From the NCBI GenBank assembly GCA_963702535.1, contig CAVPDG010000011.1, positions 1-64,000 of the forward strand: a DNA stretch of 64,000 bases. The letters are read 5' to 3'. The stretch comes from CAVPDG01 sp963702535. GTDB lineage: Bacteria; Chloroflexota; Anaerolineae; Anaerolineales; UBA4823. Both the position numbers and the translations under genes were made by a program. Under the pieces are notes generated by a model. The model had not been told where the DNA came from, did no database searches, and was given only the letters and a program-made list of their open reading frames with translations. Below are positions 17,111 to 28,992 of the stretch, piece by piece. The number at the start of each line of letters is the position of its first letter. Position 1 is the first letter of the stretch.

Positions 17111-18256
17111 ATGAGGAAAATTTGCGTTGTGATTGGATCTCGTGCGAATTACAGCAGTATCAAGTCTGTAATGATGGCGATATTAGCACATCGAGATCTT
17201 GAGCTTCAAGTGGTCGCATGTGCATCGGCGTTGATCGACCAGTACGGAAAAGTGGCAGATCAGATTGAGCATGACGGATTCACTATTCATGAGAAGGCTT
17301 ATTTCCTGATAGAGGAGAAAATCCAACAACAATGGCTAAGTCGACCAGGCTGGGGTTGTTGGAGTTACCAACCGTATTTGATCGATTACAGCCTGATATT
17401 GTACTCACCGTTGGTGATCGCTATGAAACCATGGCAACAACCCTTGCGGCTGCTTACATGAATATCCCATTGGCACATACGATGGGTGGTGAAGTATCCG
17501 GAACGATAGATCAGAGCATTCGCCATGCTGTTACTAAATTTGCACATATCCATTTCCCAGCCTGCTCTGAAGCCAGGGATCAGATTATTAAAGATGGGCG
17601 AACCGCCAGAAACAGTACACTTAGTGGGCTGCCCAAGATCGATCTGGTAGCGGATGTTCTGAATAATACCCACGGGTTATTCGGAGAGATCGCATCTGAG
17701 GGTGTAGGAGATGCCATTGATACGGACAAACCGTTTCTAATGGTCTCTCAACATCCTGTTACTACAGAATTTGGGGCAGGCGAAAATCAAATAACCGAAA
17801 CGCTTGGGGCTGTGCACGATCTAGAAATTCCCACCATCATTCTGTGGCCAAATTCGGATGCGGGTTCAGAAGATATTTAAGAGGGATCAGAAAGTTTAGA
17901 GAGAGACATGGGATTAAGAATATCCACTTATCAAAAAGCCTCTCTGTTGAAACTTATATCAGGTTAATGAAACGGACAAGCTGCCTTGTGGGCAATTCCA
18001 GCAGTGGGATCCGTGAAGGCGCATTCATCGGAACGCCGGTAGTGAATATTGGAACAAGACAAGATCGGAGGCAAAGAGGAAGCAATGTCATAGACGTCGG
18101 CTATAACACGGGAGGAAATCAAGCTGGCAATATTGTGGCAGCTTGGCAACGGCGAATGCCCTCCGAGCCGATTTATGGGGACGGGAATGCCGGTCCAAAA
18201 TAGCGAACATCCTTGTGGATTGTCCATTGTATGCGCAAAAACAGATCACATATTAA
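17111..18256 (+). pseudogene. neuC: Hydrolysing UDP-HexNAc 2-epimerase (NeuC/LegG family), several frame breaks
   Basis: Releases UDP and inverts C2 to give the free ManNAc-type sugar used by NeuB. ATG 17111 has AGAGGGG upstream and begins KICVVIGSRANYSSIKSVM. After a change near 17335 the text is LPTVFDRLQPDIVLTVGDR, ETMATTLAAAYMNIPLAHT and GGEVSGTIDQSIRHAVTKF, all typical of NeuC. SQHPVTTEFGAG and a later frame (LVGNSSSGIREGAFIGTPVV) complete the C-terminal domain. Near 18115 another change leads to a tail ending at TAA 18254-18256. LegG enzymes of legionaminic acid synthesis belong to the same family, so the substrate could be UDP-GlcNAc or UDP-diNAcBac. Confidence 0.85.
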
Positions 18257-18279
18257 TTCTTTCACTTTAGAGGAGAACA

Positions 18280-19004
18280 ATGGAAATCCTTGGGGTAGTA
18301 CCAGCGAGGGGGGGCTCAAAATCGATACCGCAGAAAAACCTGGCTGATCTAGCCGGTAAACCCTTGCTGGCATACACGGCTGAATGCGCTCTAAAGAGCA
18401 GTGGATTTTAACCGTGTGATTCTCAATACTGATGATGCAGAAATCGCCTGGGTGGGAGAAGATACAGATTAGAGATACCCTTTTTACGCCCGACAGAGCT
18501 AGCCGCAGACCACATTCTCATACAACCTGTCCTCAAACATATGCTTGTATGGTTAAGTGAAAACGAGGGGTATCATCCAGACGCTCTTGTATTATTACAA
18601 CCCACATCCCCCTTTCGATTACCAATCCAGATCGATCAATCCGTGGAGCTGTTTAGAAATTTTAAGGGCTGGAACGGTGGTAAGTGTAGTTGAGGTGCCA
18701 CATAACTTTGTTCCCAATTCCCAAATGGTATTGATCAATAAGACACTTGTACCATATCAGGATGATGCAAGTATCACCTTGCGCAGACAAGAGAAACCGA
18801 CACTTTACGCAAGAAACGGACCTGCTATACTGGTCGTGAACTTGAGGAAATAGCTCAAGCAGGTTTATACTCTTGAAATACCTATCCATTCATGATCGAT
18901 GGAAATCTGTTCAATGGATATCGATTCGTTATGAAGATCTTCTGATTGCTCGCTATTTATATCCATTATGGCGGGAGCAATATTTTTCCAAATTAATAGG
19001 GTGA
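18280..19004 (+). pseudogene. neuA: CMP-nonulosonate cytidylyltransferase (NeuA family), several frame breaks
   Basis: Activates the NeuB product to the CMP-sugar. ATG 18280 is preceded by TAGAGGAGAAC. The first 35 residues contain the nucleotide-binding signature VVPARGGSKSIPQKNL and DLAGKPLLAYT. After frame changes the sequence shows RVILNTDDAEIA, IPFLRPTELAADH, ALVLLQPTSPFRL and a C-terminal segment (DRWKSV...YEDLLIARYL) that ends at TGA 19002-19004. The order matches the family, but no stretch longer than about 80 codons is intact. It completes a neuB-neuC-neuA set. Confidence 0.8.
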
Positions 19005-19044
19005 AATCTTTAATGACTCGTCAATTGAGGACAAGGCTGGTTTA

Positions 19045-20909
19045 ATGGCTGATCATTCAAGCTACGCCCCTGTTGTTGTTTTTTACGACTTAGACAAGAT
19101 ATCTTTCACGGGATTTGACTCAAGTGGCCAATGAATTCGTGGACGGCGATACGATCCACGTCCTTCGGAGCGACGTAATATGGCCTGACAAACAATCTTT
19201 CAGTATACAGTCGCTAAAGTTAGAAGAAATTGATGATGATCGATCAGCAATTTATCGAAATGCCTTGATGAATACTATGGATGACAATATTCGGTTCATC
19301 AGAAATAACAAGATCGCATCCTGGATGACAACTTATCGAGGAGTTGATCTACTGGAAATCGCGAGGTATGAATGGTTTTACGCTACATCTCGCCTAACTC
19401 ACCTGAATTGGGTTGCCAGTCAATTTAATAAAGATATATTCACCGGTAAAACTGGTCGTGGTTCTCGAATTGAGTGCCCCTGATGAGAGTATCCAGAATT
19501 TGGAGGAAATGTCTAGCTCTCATAGGACTAGTATAGAAGTTAAACGATTGCCTATTGGTGCTAAGAAAGATATCACCGAACCCCAAGCAGGCAGATGGCT
19601 GTACTGGCGAGCCGGATTAAGTCGTATCAAAAAGGATCTTATCAAGGCTGTGCAACCAGGGGGGAGAAACTCGAAAAAAGATATAGTTGACGTACCCGAT
19701 AAAATACGGATTATGTTTGCAGAGAATTTTCCGAATAGTGCAAAGATATCGGCTTCAGTTAGCAGAGCTCTAAGGAGAAATGAGGATATCCAAGTCAATA
19801 TTCTGGCAACTAACCCAGCCGTCATTGATGCCGTGAGCGAAATGTGCGATGCAGATTTATTAGACCAAACAACATCACGGATGGGTTGGGCTGAGATCAT
19901 TCTAAGAAAGATACTGACTCTATTATTCGTATGGTTAATGGGATGCAGGCAACTCCAGAAACGGTTTGCTGCGGAAAATCAGATCAATTTATTTATCAGT
20001 AGGCGGCAAAAAATTGCGGCTGCCAAGTCGATCATGAGAGCGATACAGTATACCGGCCAGTTTGATAAAGCTATCCAAAAATACAGACCGCATCGAATAG
20101 CCACGACGAGCATTAATGGTTGTTTTGCCAGAGCCCCGATGTCTCTCGCAAAGAAATATGGAATCCCAACATATTTCATACAGCATGGCTTGACCTATTT
20201 TGAGAGCTACGAGATGCGAGTATTACAGGATTATGCGATTGTTTGGGGGGATTACTCAAGAGAAAAATGATATCGTTTGGCAACTACAACCCTGAGAAAA
20301 TTTTCGTCACAGGATCGATCAAGTTTGATGAAATCGAGGGTAAGTACAAGGACAAGACTAACAGCAAATCTGCCCCGAGCACGTTAAAGGTTACCTATTT
20401 TCCGTCATTGAGCGGAGGGTCTACTGTGTCCACAACAGCTTCTGATTGGATGCTGGGAGTTATATGGGAGGCAGTTAGAAAATTACCCAATGCTGAACTT
20501 ACGGTGAAGCTGAAAGCATCTGACAATCATAAAGTATATAACGATTATGAAACTGAAGGATTGGTGAAACTCAACCGCAGTTATGATGCAACACAGATCA
20601 TCATAGATTCTGATATTGTTATCGTTTCCACATCAACAGTTGGATTAGAAGCCTGCGCATTAGCACGTCCTTTAATTGTGCTTACACTGAAAGGGGTTCA
20701 AGTCAGCGAAATATACCAAGAATATGGCGCTGCACTTTTTGCATCCTCACCGGAAGATCTCGTTGTTTGCTTAACCTGAGCTAAGGGAGGATGAGCACAT
20801 TCTCCAACAGATCGGAATTGGGCAAAAGAGGTTAGCGCAAGACTTGTTCGATGGATGCGTTCCAGGAGTAGCACAGCGGATTGCCCAATTTATCACTCAA
20901 CCCAACTAA
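19045..20909 (+). pseudogene. Large GT-B-like surface-carbohydrate transferase, several frame breaks
   Basis: About 610 codons. The N-terminal 120 residues (TQVANEFVDGDTIHVL..., MTTYRGVDLLEIARYEWFY) are read from ATG 19045 after a change near 19100. A second segment (19413-20270) contains IRIMFAENFPNSAKIS and AKKYGIPTYFIQHGLTYFES. A third (from about 20260) has IFVTGSIKFDEI, DSDIVIVSTSTVGLEACAL and ARPLIVLTLKG. A final change near 20775 leads to REDEHILQQIG and TAA 20907-20909. The HG and SxxxxE-type loops suggest a GT-B/CDP-glycerol-transferase-like fold. Lying directly after neuA, it may be a sialyl- or polysialyltransferase, but this is inference from context. Confidence 0.6.
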
Positions 20910-20948
20910 GAACTTGATAACTACAAGAAGAAAGTCACTCCGATCCTT

Positions 20949-21868
20949 ATGGGTCATATTCTGGTAAGTATCATCACCCCCTCGTTCAATAAGAGCCGCT
21001 TCATTGCGAAAACGATCCAAAGCGTGACCGCTCAGGAGTATCCTAAGATCGAGCACATCATTATCGATGGTGCTTCGACAGATGGGACCCGGGAGATCCT
21101 GGCGAGGTATGCGAACCTGACCTGGGTATCCGAAGCGGATCGGGGGCAATCCCACGCATTGAATAAAGGCTTTAAGATGGCGAAGGGAGAAATCTTGGGT
21201 GGTTGAATGCAGATGACACCTACCTTCCCGAGGCGGTGAAGACTGCCGTCGATGTATTTGAGAACAACCCCGCGATTGATATCGTATATAGCGATTTGCG
21301 GGTGATTGATGAAGAAGACAAGCCTGTACGCCTTGCAAAGGGTGAGCCATTCGATCTGAATAGCCTGCTGCGGAAAAATATGGTGAAACAGCCAACGGTG
21401 TTCATGCGGCGTAGCGTCTACGAGACGACAGGGGAGATCGACGAAAGCCTGCACTTTGTGATGGATTGGGAATACTGGCTACGAGCCGGGTTGAGGGCGA
21501 AGTTCCTTTACCTGGCAGATGCCCTACTCGCCAACTTCCGGCTATGCCCAGGGACCAAGAGCTTTGATGTGCCCCCGGAATTCCATCGAGAGTGGGTGAA
21601 CGTGCTGGATGGGTAACTCACAATTCTGATTATGCAGGGGTCGCGCGCCAGTCAATCCTGGCAGCCCGAAGGACAACGGAGGGAGCATATTACCTCTCCA
21701 AAGCAGCAGAATGCAGCCGAAACCGGGATAGGAAAGGCGCGGCAGGTTACCTGATGAAGTCATTTGGTAAAGATATTCGATTATCAATACACCCCGGAAA
21801 TTGGGTTTATGCTCTTGGGTCTTCAACATGAGACGGTATTGATCTATCAAAGAAGCGAACATGAGTAG
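20949..21868 (+). pseudogene. Family 2 glycosyltransferase, two frame breaks
   Basis: Inverting GT-A enzyme. ATG 20949 starts HILVSIITPSFNKSRFIAKT, then HIIIDGASTDGTREIL and WVSEADRGQSHALNKG. A break near 21203 joins to WLNADDTYLPEAV, whose NADD is the DxD-type metal site, and later VKQPTVFMRRSVYE and FVMDWEYWLRAGL (ED-like catalytic segment). A second break near 21610 gives the helical tail (VARQSILAARRTTEGAYYLS...) that ends at TAG 21868, overlapping the next ATG. It resembles the orphan stub at 14585, so the two may be related copies. Confidence 0.8.
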
Positions 21869-22407
21869 AGACATTGAGATCGATTACCGCCGTTACAGCC
21901 AAAAACCAGGAAACACAGGGCGCTACATTGGAAAAGCAGCCTCGAATGCGGGATTTCGAGCCGTGCTCCTCTACAATCGGGGTATGGTTCAGAAAGCGTC
22001 GGGTGAGACTCCTCCCGGGTGTGATCGAAAGGATTATGCATCACGCCTGTCACTGCTGGATCAGCCTGGGAGCGGAGATTGGGCCGGGGTTGCTCATCGC
22101 ACATGTAGGAGGAATCGTGGTGGTGGGCAAACACGAATAGGGGCTAACTGTGATATCCGACAGAACGTAACTTTCGGGGGAAACTTCAATAAAAAGGATG
22201 AAGCAGGTCGCTCACAGCCATGGTGGGGGATAATGTCTCGTTTGGCGCCGGCGCGGTCTACCTGGGACCGGTGCGTGTGGGCTCGAATTCGATTGTGGGC
22301 GCGAATAGTGTGGTGACGCGCGACGTACCCGAGAATGTGATTGTATTTGGCGTGCCGGCTAAGTCATTAAAGAGCGATGGGGAGTGGAAACAGGGCGCGA
22401 GCTATAA
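21861..22407 (+). pseudogene. Serine acetyltransferase-like hexapeptide-repeat acyltransferase, frame breaks
   Basis: Starts at ATG 21861 with MSRDIEIDYRRYSQKPGNTG. A frame change gives GVWFRKRRVRLLPGVIERIM and ISLGAEIGPGLLIAHVGGIV, the CysE-like active-site segment with its His. Another returns to IGANCDIRQNVTFGGN. A third gives VGDNVSFGAGAVYLGPVRVG and IVGANSVVTRDVPENV, the left-handed beta-helix coils, then VFGVPAK. The reading should end at TAA 22405-22407, which overlaps the following ATG. Members of this group O-acetylate sugars in polysaccharide loci or make O-acetylserine; context favours the former. Confidence 0.72.
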
Positions 22408-23598
22408 TGAAGGTGCTATATGTACAACCTGGGCGTGGAATCGGCGGGGCAAAGGTGAGCCTGACACACTTGGTGCGGAACCTGGTGCAAACGCAAGATC
22501 GCACGTGGTATTATCGCCACCCGAAGAGGCCGAGTATTCCCAGGTACTGGCAGAAGGTGTAAAAAAAATCCATTATGTTTATTTGCCAGGCTGGCAAAAA
22601 CAAGCACTTACAGGTGTAAAAGCGAAAGCGGATGCTTTTTCCGGTTAAAAAGCGGGTGGTACGTGAAGCCAGCTCTGCAGATTGCGAGGATCATACGCAA
22701 TGAACACATAGATCTGGTGCACACGAACAACAGCATCAGCCCGGTGGGGGCTTTGGCGGCATATTTGAGCCGGAGACCGCATATATGGCATGTGCGCGAA
22801 CCCCTGGGCGTTCATGGGCAATTCCAACTTTCCCCGAGCGATTCCATCTCGGCGTGGACGTTGGATCATCTCAGCCGGAAGATCATCTGCAACTCGGATT
22901 ACACAGCCGGTTTTTTTCGACAGAGAGGCATCCCAGTTCAGGTTATCATGAATGGTATCGACCTAGAGAATTTAAGCGGTCACGGGGTAATGGCTTGAGA
23001 ATGCGCGAAATGCTCCAGCTTCCTAATGATGTACCCTTGATCGGTATGGTGGGCAGCCTAGGGGCAGAATGGAAGAATCACAACAAATTCTTACTAGCGG
23101 TTCGCTGGTTGGACAAACATCTACCCGGATGCCGATATGTCATTTATGGAGGAAGCAATAACATGGAAGCCAGCCCCTATACCCGATCTTTGAGGCGAAT
23201 GACGGAAGACCTGGGGATATCCGGGTCCGTTACATGGGCGGGCTTCATCACAGATGTGCCGGGGATGATGGGCTCCCTGGACATCCTGGTGCATCCAACG
23301 GCTAACGAGGGGTCGGGCAGGGTGGTGATGGAGGCAATGGCGGCTGGGACGCCTGTGGTGGGGGTGCGGGCGGGCGGGGTGAGCGAGCTGATCGAGGATG
23401 GGATCACAGGCTTGTTGGTGGAAGATAACGATGAGAAATCCCTGGGAGAGGCGGTATTAAAAACTGCTGAATGATCCGGTGCTTCGCAGCCGCATCAGCC
23501 AAGCTGCCAGGCAATATGCGTTCGAGCAATTCTCCCACGAACGCACGGCAAACGAAGTAAAGACGATCTACCAGGAGATCATTCAAGAGCAGCAGTGA
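22407..23598 (+). pseudogene. Family 4 glycosyltransferase, several frame breaks
   Basis: Retaining GT-B enzyme. The N-terminal MKVLYVQPGRGIGGAKVSLT and HLVRNL are read from ATG 22407. Later frames give IIRNEHIDLVHTNNSISPVG, WHVREPLGVHG and VIMNGIDLEN. From about 23000 one long frame covers the nucleotide-sugar domain: GMVGSLGAEWKNHNKFLLAV, DILVHPTANEGSGRVVMEAM (EX7E motif) and GTPVVGVRAGGVSELIEDG. A final change near 23465 reaches NDPVLRSRISQAARQYAFEQ and TGA 23596-23598. The donor and acceptor sugars cannot be read from the sequence. Confidence 0.82.
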
Positions 23599-23618
23599 AA
23601 GGGAATGCCGGTCCGGTA

Positions 23619-24806
23619 ATGAGAGCTGAAGAGTCGCTAGCATCACAGAAACACATGAAGGAGAGCTTCCGCCTGCTGATTCACCACCATAACATCGCCT
23701 ACTTGGACGAAGATGGGTCGATCTGGCTTTCTTCTTGGATTGGACGCTGGGTCAATGCACTGGCAGAATATGTTGCGGAGATCGGCTTGCTGTTGCACCA
23801 GAGCTCTGAGCATCTACCACAGCAGGATACGCCTGTATCGCGGGAGAACGTGCAACTGTTCAGCCTGGGACCCCCTGGAAAAGTCGTAAATCGCATCCAG
23901 CGCGTGCAGCGCATCAAGAGCGCCTGCAAACAGGCAGGCGCACAGGCGGATGGGTTACTCATCCGGGGCATCACTCCCCGGCAACATACCGTGTGGGAGA
24001 ACACGCCCACAGAAAAAAAAGCATTTCTCCTGGTGGGAAGCCTGAAGAGCCGGCCGAGATTATCCCTCTCGCCTAAACATCTCTTGATCTATTTCCGAAT
24101 GCAGCAGCGCAAGCGCGAATTCTAAGATGGCGCGAATGGGAACAGAATTGCTGGCTAACTCTCCGGGCTTGGTGACCGAGCTAAAGGAGGGTTATGGATA
24201 CACAGCGCAGTTCACCCCAACCAACAGCGTGCGCCGGGATGAATTTATCCCGCTCAAGGTGCGACCCGTCGGAAGACCATGGAAACTGCTTTATTGTGGC
24301 AGGTTGGATTTCGAGAAGGGATTAAGTGAACTGTTCCAGGCTGTGGCGATACTGAAGGAGCAAAACCTGGCCGTCCAACTGGATATGATCGGCGCCACCA
24401 GCAATACAGTTTATCCACAACTCCGGGAGCTGGGCAACCGCCTTGGAATCGACAGCGTTATCCAATGGCGTGGATTAATCCCTTACGGACCTGAGCTGTT
24501 CAGCTACTACCAGAGGCAGATGCACTGGTGCTGCCATCTTATTCCGAAGGCTTTCCGATCGTGATCTGGGAAGCGGCTGCCAACTGCTGTCCGGTGATCA
24601 CGACGAACGTGGGGGGCATACCAGAATTATTCGAAGGTGATAAACATGGATTGCTTGTACCTCCGAAGGATGTAGATGCTATTGTAAGAGCGATCCACCA
24701 GATGCTGGGTGATGAGCGTTTGCGGACGGAGGTGGTGGAGAGCGCTTACAACACGCGTCTGAATACACGGCTGAAGCGTGCGCCGGGCGGATGGCTGCCA
24801 CGCTAG
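23619..24806 (+). pseudogene. Family 4 glycosyltransferase, frame breaks
   Basis: Candidate starts are ATG 23619 or 23655; the family typically starts close to RLLIHHHNIAY. The N-terminal domain runs to about 24125 (LLLHQSSE, LLIRGITPRQHTVWE). A break near 24125 joins to GTELLANSPGLVTELKE, LLYCGRLDFEKGLSELFQAV and IQWRGLIPYGPELFSYYQ. Another near 24530 joins to LPSYSEGFPIVIWEAAANCC (EX7E motif) and VITTNVGGIPELFEGDKHG. It resembles the gene at 26110 in its N-terminal FHYH/IHHH motif, suggesting paralogous transferases. It lies directly upstream of a polymerase-like gene. Confidence 0.8.
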
Positions 24807-24824
24807 CCGAATTATGGAGTAAAA

Positions 24825-26113
24825 ATGCAGAAATCGTACACCACACAGCTCACTGAACGTCCCAGGGGAGGTGGAGCAACCCATATTCATCCTGAGGGGA
24901 CGGAGCGAGCACGGCGAAGATCCGGGGAAACTCCTGCCTGCTATCCTCCGTGGCTGTGTACTTATTCAATTTGTGGATCCCACCACGGTTCTATCTGGAA
25001 CCACGCTGGTACATGCTGCTAGCCTTCGCGGGATTTGTATATTTGTACCAGCGAAAGAGACTGGATCTCAAAGCTGCAAGCATTTACTGGATTATTAGCG
25101 GTATTTCGCTGCTTGGCGCTATCTTAGCACTTATCAGAACACCCAATTTCGAGCTTTCCTTGTATAACACTGCAGGAATGGTGATTGGGATGGCGACAAT
25201 GCTACTGTTTATACCGACTTTCTCTACTCCACTCGCAAGGAAGGCAATGTTGATCTCCCAAACCCTAGTCGGTTTAGCTTGGATGGTTGAAGTTCAAAGA
25301 TTAATTGACTCACAGGGAGTATATACAACAATACATTTTTTCGGCGTGGATGATAAGAATAGAATATCGATGTGCATGGCAATGGCAAGTACAACATTAT
25401 TTTCCTTTGCGGTTTTATGGAAACCAAATTCTCCGATAACGAAAAAGTGGGCTTTGTTATTCAGGTTGGCTGCGTTGGTATTCGGTTTCTATTTGATATA
25501 TACTCTTACGTTAACTTATTCAAGGAGCGGGTTACTGACAGCGTTATTAGGCGCTGTTGCTGTCATAATTGTATATGCCTTAAGTGTTAGAGGAATGATC
25601 TCGGGTTGTTCAATTCGCCGCTGGAGTTATAGTTGTTACATTGGTTGGTTATATCGGGTTTCCAAGTGTGCTCAAAACAACGCCTAAATGGGATCAATTT
25701 TTCGAGAATATGGATAATATCGAAAAGGTTGAGAGCTATAATATTCGCAGAGAGCTAATAGATAAAGCACTGTCAATTATTAAGAGAATCCTTTTGTCGG
25801 TATTGGAGTTGGTAATTCAAAGCCAACATATTTTACAGGTGAAAAACACTTGATTCGTGGATTAATTCATAATGGATACCTATCCTCATGGGCTGAACTT
25901 GGAATATTGGGCTTTATCAGCAACATATTGTTTGTTGTCGCGTATGCAAACTTTGTATTTAAGCGGTTTAAATTCTCAAATTGGGTTGATCAAATTTGGC
26001 TGATATTATTTATCCCATTTTTTGTCGGTATGTTTTTCCTTGATATTGGTACTTATACGCAATTCATGTTGGTAGTGCTTGCAGGACTATATTACCAACT
26101 GCAAGTAAAGTGA
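24825..26113 (+). pseudogene. O-antigen polymerase/ligase-like membrane protein (Wzy family), frame breaks
   Basis: Starts ATG 24825. The largest frame (24950-25687) has at least six hydrophobic segments (YMLLAFAGFVYLYQ, IIVYALSV and others) and the polar motif LTYSRSGLLTALLGAVAVII, the R-x-G segment seen in O-antigen ligase/Wzy proteins. Breaks near 25640 and 25850 lead to a large periplasmic loop and then LIHNGYLSSWAELGILGF, the second conserved H-N-G/L...E motif, followed by two to three helices. The stop overlaps the next GTG start. It is likely the glycan polymerase or ligase of the locus, but a second homologue lies at 42211. Confidence 0.78.
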
Positions 26114-27376
26114 CATTTCTTAAACAAATCTCACGCTTTAAAATTCATCCACGGAAAACAAAATTGAGTCAATCACTCAGATTGGGATTTCATTATCATA
26201 CCCCTGCCTATGCATCCGAGGGGGGAGCGATCAAGCTACCAGGATATCTAGGGTGTTTTCTCGACAGCATCTCAGAGAGATGTACGTCTGTTACTTGTTT
26301 CTTGCATGAAATAGATATTAAAAATATTGATCAAATGGATTACCAGGTCCGTTCTAAGAATTTGTCATTGGTAAGCCTCGGTGGAAAGGGAAGTGTCCCG
26401 AAAAGAATGATATTTGCGAATGCGATAGCCTCGCCGGTACGCGAAAATCGAGTGAGATCTGGACCTAATGATGGTTCGTGGTCCGACACCGTTGCTCCCC
26501 GCCGTTGTCAGGGCTGCTGGTAATCTTCCAACGGCGCTGCTACTGGTGGGCGATTATGTGACGGGGATCGACGACCTGCCGCAGCCAGGCTGGCGCAAGG
26601 AGCTGATCCGGCTATGGGCGGAGTGGAATAAACGCGAACAGACTAAGGCGGCGCAACACAGCCTGACGTTCGTCAATAGCCATAAGCTGTATGAGGAGCT
26701 GCGACCGCAAGTTCCAGATCTGGTCGAAACACGGACAACCACCGTTAACCGCCTCGGATTTTTACGAGCGAGAAGACACATGTGATCAGTCGCCCTATCA
26801 CCTGCTGTACACGGGCCGATTGGACCGACGGCAAAGGGCTGGCGGATATGGTGTCGGGCACTCGATTTGTTGATTGAAGGAGCATAGCTACGATGCTTAG
26901 TGCTGGACATTGTGGGATGGCCGGTGCCGGGTGACCCGATCCTGCGAGGAGGTGATGGGTCAGGCGCGGGAGATGGGGCTGGAGGGGCGAGTCGGTCTAT
27001 CACGGGTTCAAAGCCTCTGGGTGAAGAACTCTTTGCTTATTACTAAGAAGGCCGACATCTATGTCATCGCGTCGAGGTCTTCTGAGGGATTCCCGCGCAC
27101 GATCTGGGAAGCCATGGCGCATTGCCTACCGGTGGTGGCGACCAAGGTGGGATCAATTCCTGCTTTTATCGAAGGCGCGGCTGTAGCTGGTGGAGCCAGG
27201 AAACCCGGAAAAACTGGCAAGATGGTATCCAGCAGCCTGATCGACGAGCCGGTAACGACCGCAAAGCGCTGATCCGAAGGGGGCTTGGCGCTGGCGCGCG
27301 AGAACACACTGGAGGCTCAGGCGGATCAAATGGTATTTGAGATGGAAGCGATTGGCTGGAAACCAGGCAGCGATGA
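26110..27376 (+). pseudogene. Family 4 glycosyltransferase, several frame breaks
   Basis: GTG start at 26110 overlaps the upstream stop. The N-terminus contains LRLGFHYHTPAYASEGGAIK and LPGYLG. Frame changes near 26450 (PTPLLPAVVRAAGNLPTALL, VGDYVTG), near 26740 (YHLLYTGRLD) and near 26880 follow. The second GT-B domain is fragmentary: ADIYVIASRSSEGFPRTIWE, where E-G-F-P-x-x-x-x-E is the EX7E-type motif, then AHCLPVVATKVGSIPAFIEG. The expected stop is TGA 27374-27376, overlapping ATG 27373 of the acetyltransferase (ATGA). The whole gene lies in sequence of mixed base composition. Confidence 0.75.
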
Positions 27377-27915
27377 ACAATTTCAGACGCGAAGCCTGCG
27401 CTATGATTGGCCTCTACACTTCCTGCTTTTCCTGACGAACTGGCTGCCGGATAACGTGAAATTTCACAAGCTGAGGGGGGCGATGATACGCCCATTTCTG
27501 GGGTCGTGCGGGGATGGGTTGGAAGTTGGGCGAAACGTCAACATTATACGATCCAGCCCGGATCCAAATTGGAACCAATGTGTATCATCGCATACGGTAC
27601 TTGGGTTATGGGCTCTGGCCAGGGGTCAAAATCTGGATCTTGGACGAAGTGATGTTTGGACCCCATTGCATCGTAGTTTCAAGCGAGTCATACGAGAATA
27701 AACGGTTCGTTTCGTTACGGGGACTTAAAATCGGCTCCTGTGGCGATCGGTAAAGGGAGTCATGGTTGGGAGCACACGTGGTGGTTACAGCGGGCAGCAA
27801 TATCGGCAAGGGGGCGCTCATCGCAGCCGGAGCGGTGGTCACCAGCGAAATTCCTGGCGACGTCCTGGCAGGGGGCTTACCGGCGCGCGTGTTAAAAACG
27901 ATTTCTGACGAGTGA
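27373..27915 (+). pseudogene. WcaF-like hexapeptide acetyltransferase, frame breaks
   Basis: ATG 27373 is coupled to the upstream gene. After an early frame change the text is QTRSLRYDWPLHFLLFLTNW, LPDNVKFHKLRGAMIRPFLG and GLEVGRNV, the amphipathic N-terminus of colanic-acid-type acetyltransferases. A change near 27540 gives LYDPARIQIGTNVY. After another, the final coils VVVTAGSNIGKGALIAAGAV, VTSEIPGDVLAGG and LPARVLK end at TGA 27913-27915. It probably transfers acetyl from acetyl-CoA to a hydroxyl of the growing glycan; the acceptor is unknown. Confidence 0.75.
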
Positions 27916-27926
27916 TTCAGGTAAAG

Positions 27927-28976
27927 ATGCCCGGATTTATTATTCATTTCCAATATTTTGTCCAAGCAAGTAGGCACACGGAGTGTTGGAGAGGAGTTGA
28001 GCGAAGCCTTACGGGCGAATGGCTGGCGGATTTCCGCGGCGTCCCATTACAAAGGACGCATCCCTTGATTGATCGACATGGTCTCGGCTGTCATCCGATA
28101 TCGAAGCCATTATGACATTGCCTATGTGGAAGTTTACAGTGGACAGGCTTTTGCCTGGGCGGAGGCAACGAGTATTTTCCTGCGCAGATTAAAAAAACCT
28201 CACGTTCTCTGCCTGCACGGGGGAGGGCTACCTAATTTTACGCATAGATGGCTCTGGGCGAGTACAGCGCTTGCTCTCCCAAGCAAGTCGGGTGACCACT
28301 CCTTCGCGAAAAATTCAAGAGCAACTGGCATCCGTTGCGATCTGACATCATCTATATCCCCAATGCTATCCACGTATGCAATTATCCTTTCCGTTTACGT
28401 AGCCAGCCCGATCCCATACTTCTTGCTGGCTACGCGCTTTTCACAATATCTACGATCCCGAAACAGCAATTCGAACGCTGGCGTCCCTGGTCAGCGGATA
28501 TTCCCAAAAGCCTCATTGACTATGATCGGTCCCGATAATTTTGATGGACCACATTGCAGGCTGCCAGCGATTTAGCAAGGGAGCTTCAGGGTAGACAGAT
28601 CATTTGAGGATTGTCGGTGCTGTAGGCAAAAAGCGAAGTGCCTGCCTGGCTGGATCGAGGCGAAATATTCTTAAAATACAGCACGAGTTTTCGAAAGTTT
28701 TGGTATCGCAGTCATGGAGGCGGCAGCCTGCGGTTTGCCTGTGGTCTCGACGGACAGCGGGAGAGATGCCCTACCTGTGGGACAATGGAGGGGAGGTACT
28801 CCTAACGCCAGTTTCTGACCCACAGGCGATGGCAGATGCCCATGCAGCGTGCTGAACCACACCTGGCATGGCGGAACAAATGACGGTAAGAAGCGCGCAA
28901 GAAGGCGGAAATGCATGATTGGTCCATTATTCTGCCGCAATGGGAAGATTTATTCCACGAAATGGCGCGGGACTGA
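27927..28976 (+). pseudogene. Family 4 glycosyltransferase, many frame breaks
   Basis: ATG 27927. Readable pieces in changing frames are SKQVGTRSVGEELSEALRAN and GWRISAAS; IDMVSAVIRYRSHYDIAYVE, FAWAEATSIFLRRLKKPHVL and CLHGGGLPNF; later a domain-2 segment near 28690-28850 (SFGIAVMEAAACGLPVVSTD, GEMPYLWDNGGEVLLTPVSD). The gene ends QWEDLFHEMARD at TGA 28974-28976, 20 bp before the insertion sequence, so the element did not interrupt it. It is the most heavily broken gene in the window. Confidence 0.68.
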
Positions 28977-28992
28977 TTAGGGCAAGTATTTC

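Noticed and set aside
23920..23945. Hairpin GCGCCTGC...GCAGGCGC as a regulatory element
   Set aside because: It falls inside a conserved-looking stretch of a glycosyltransferase reading frame and has no U-tract; coding constraint is enough to explain it.
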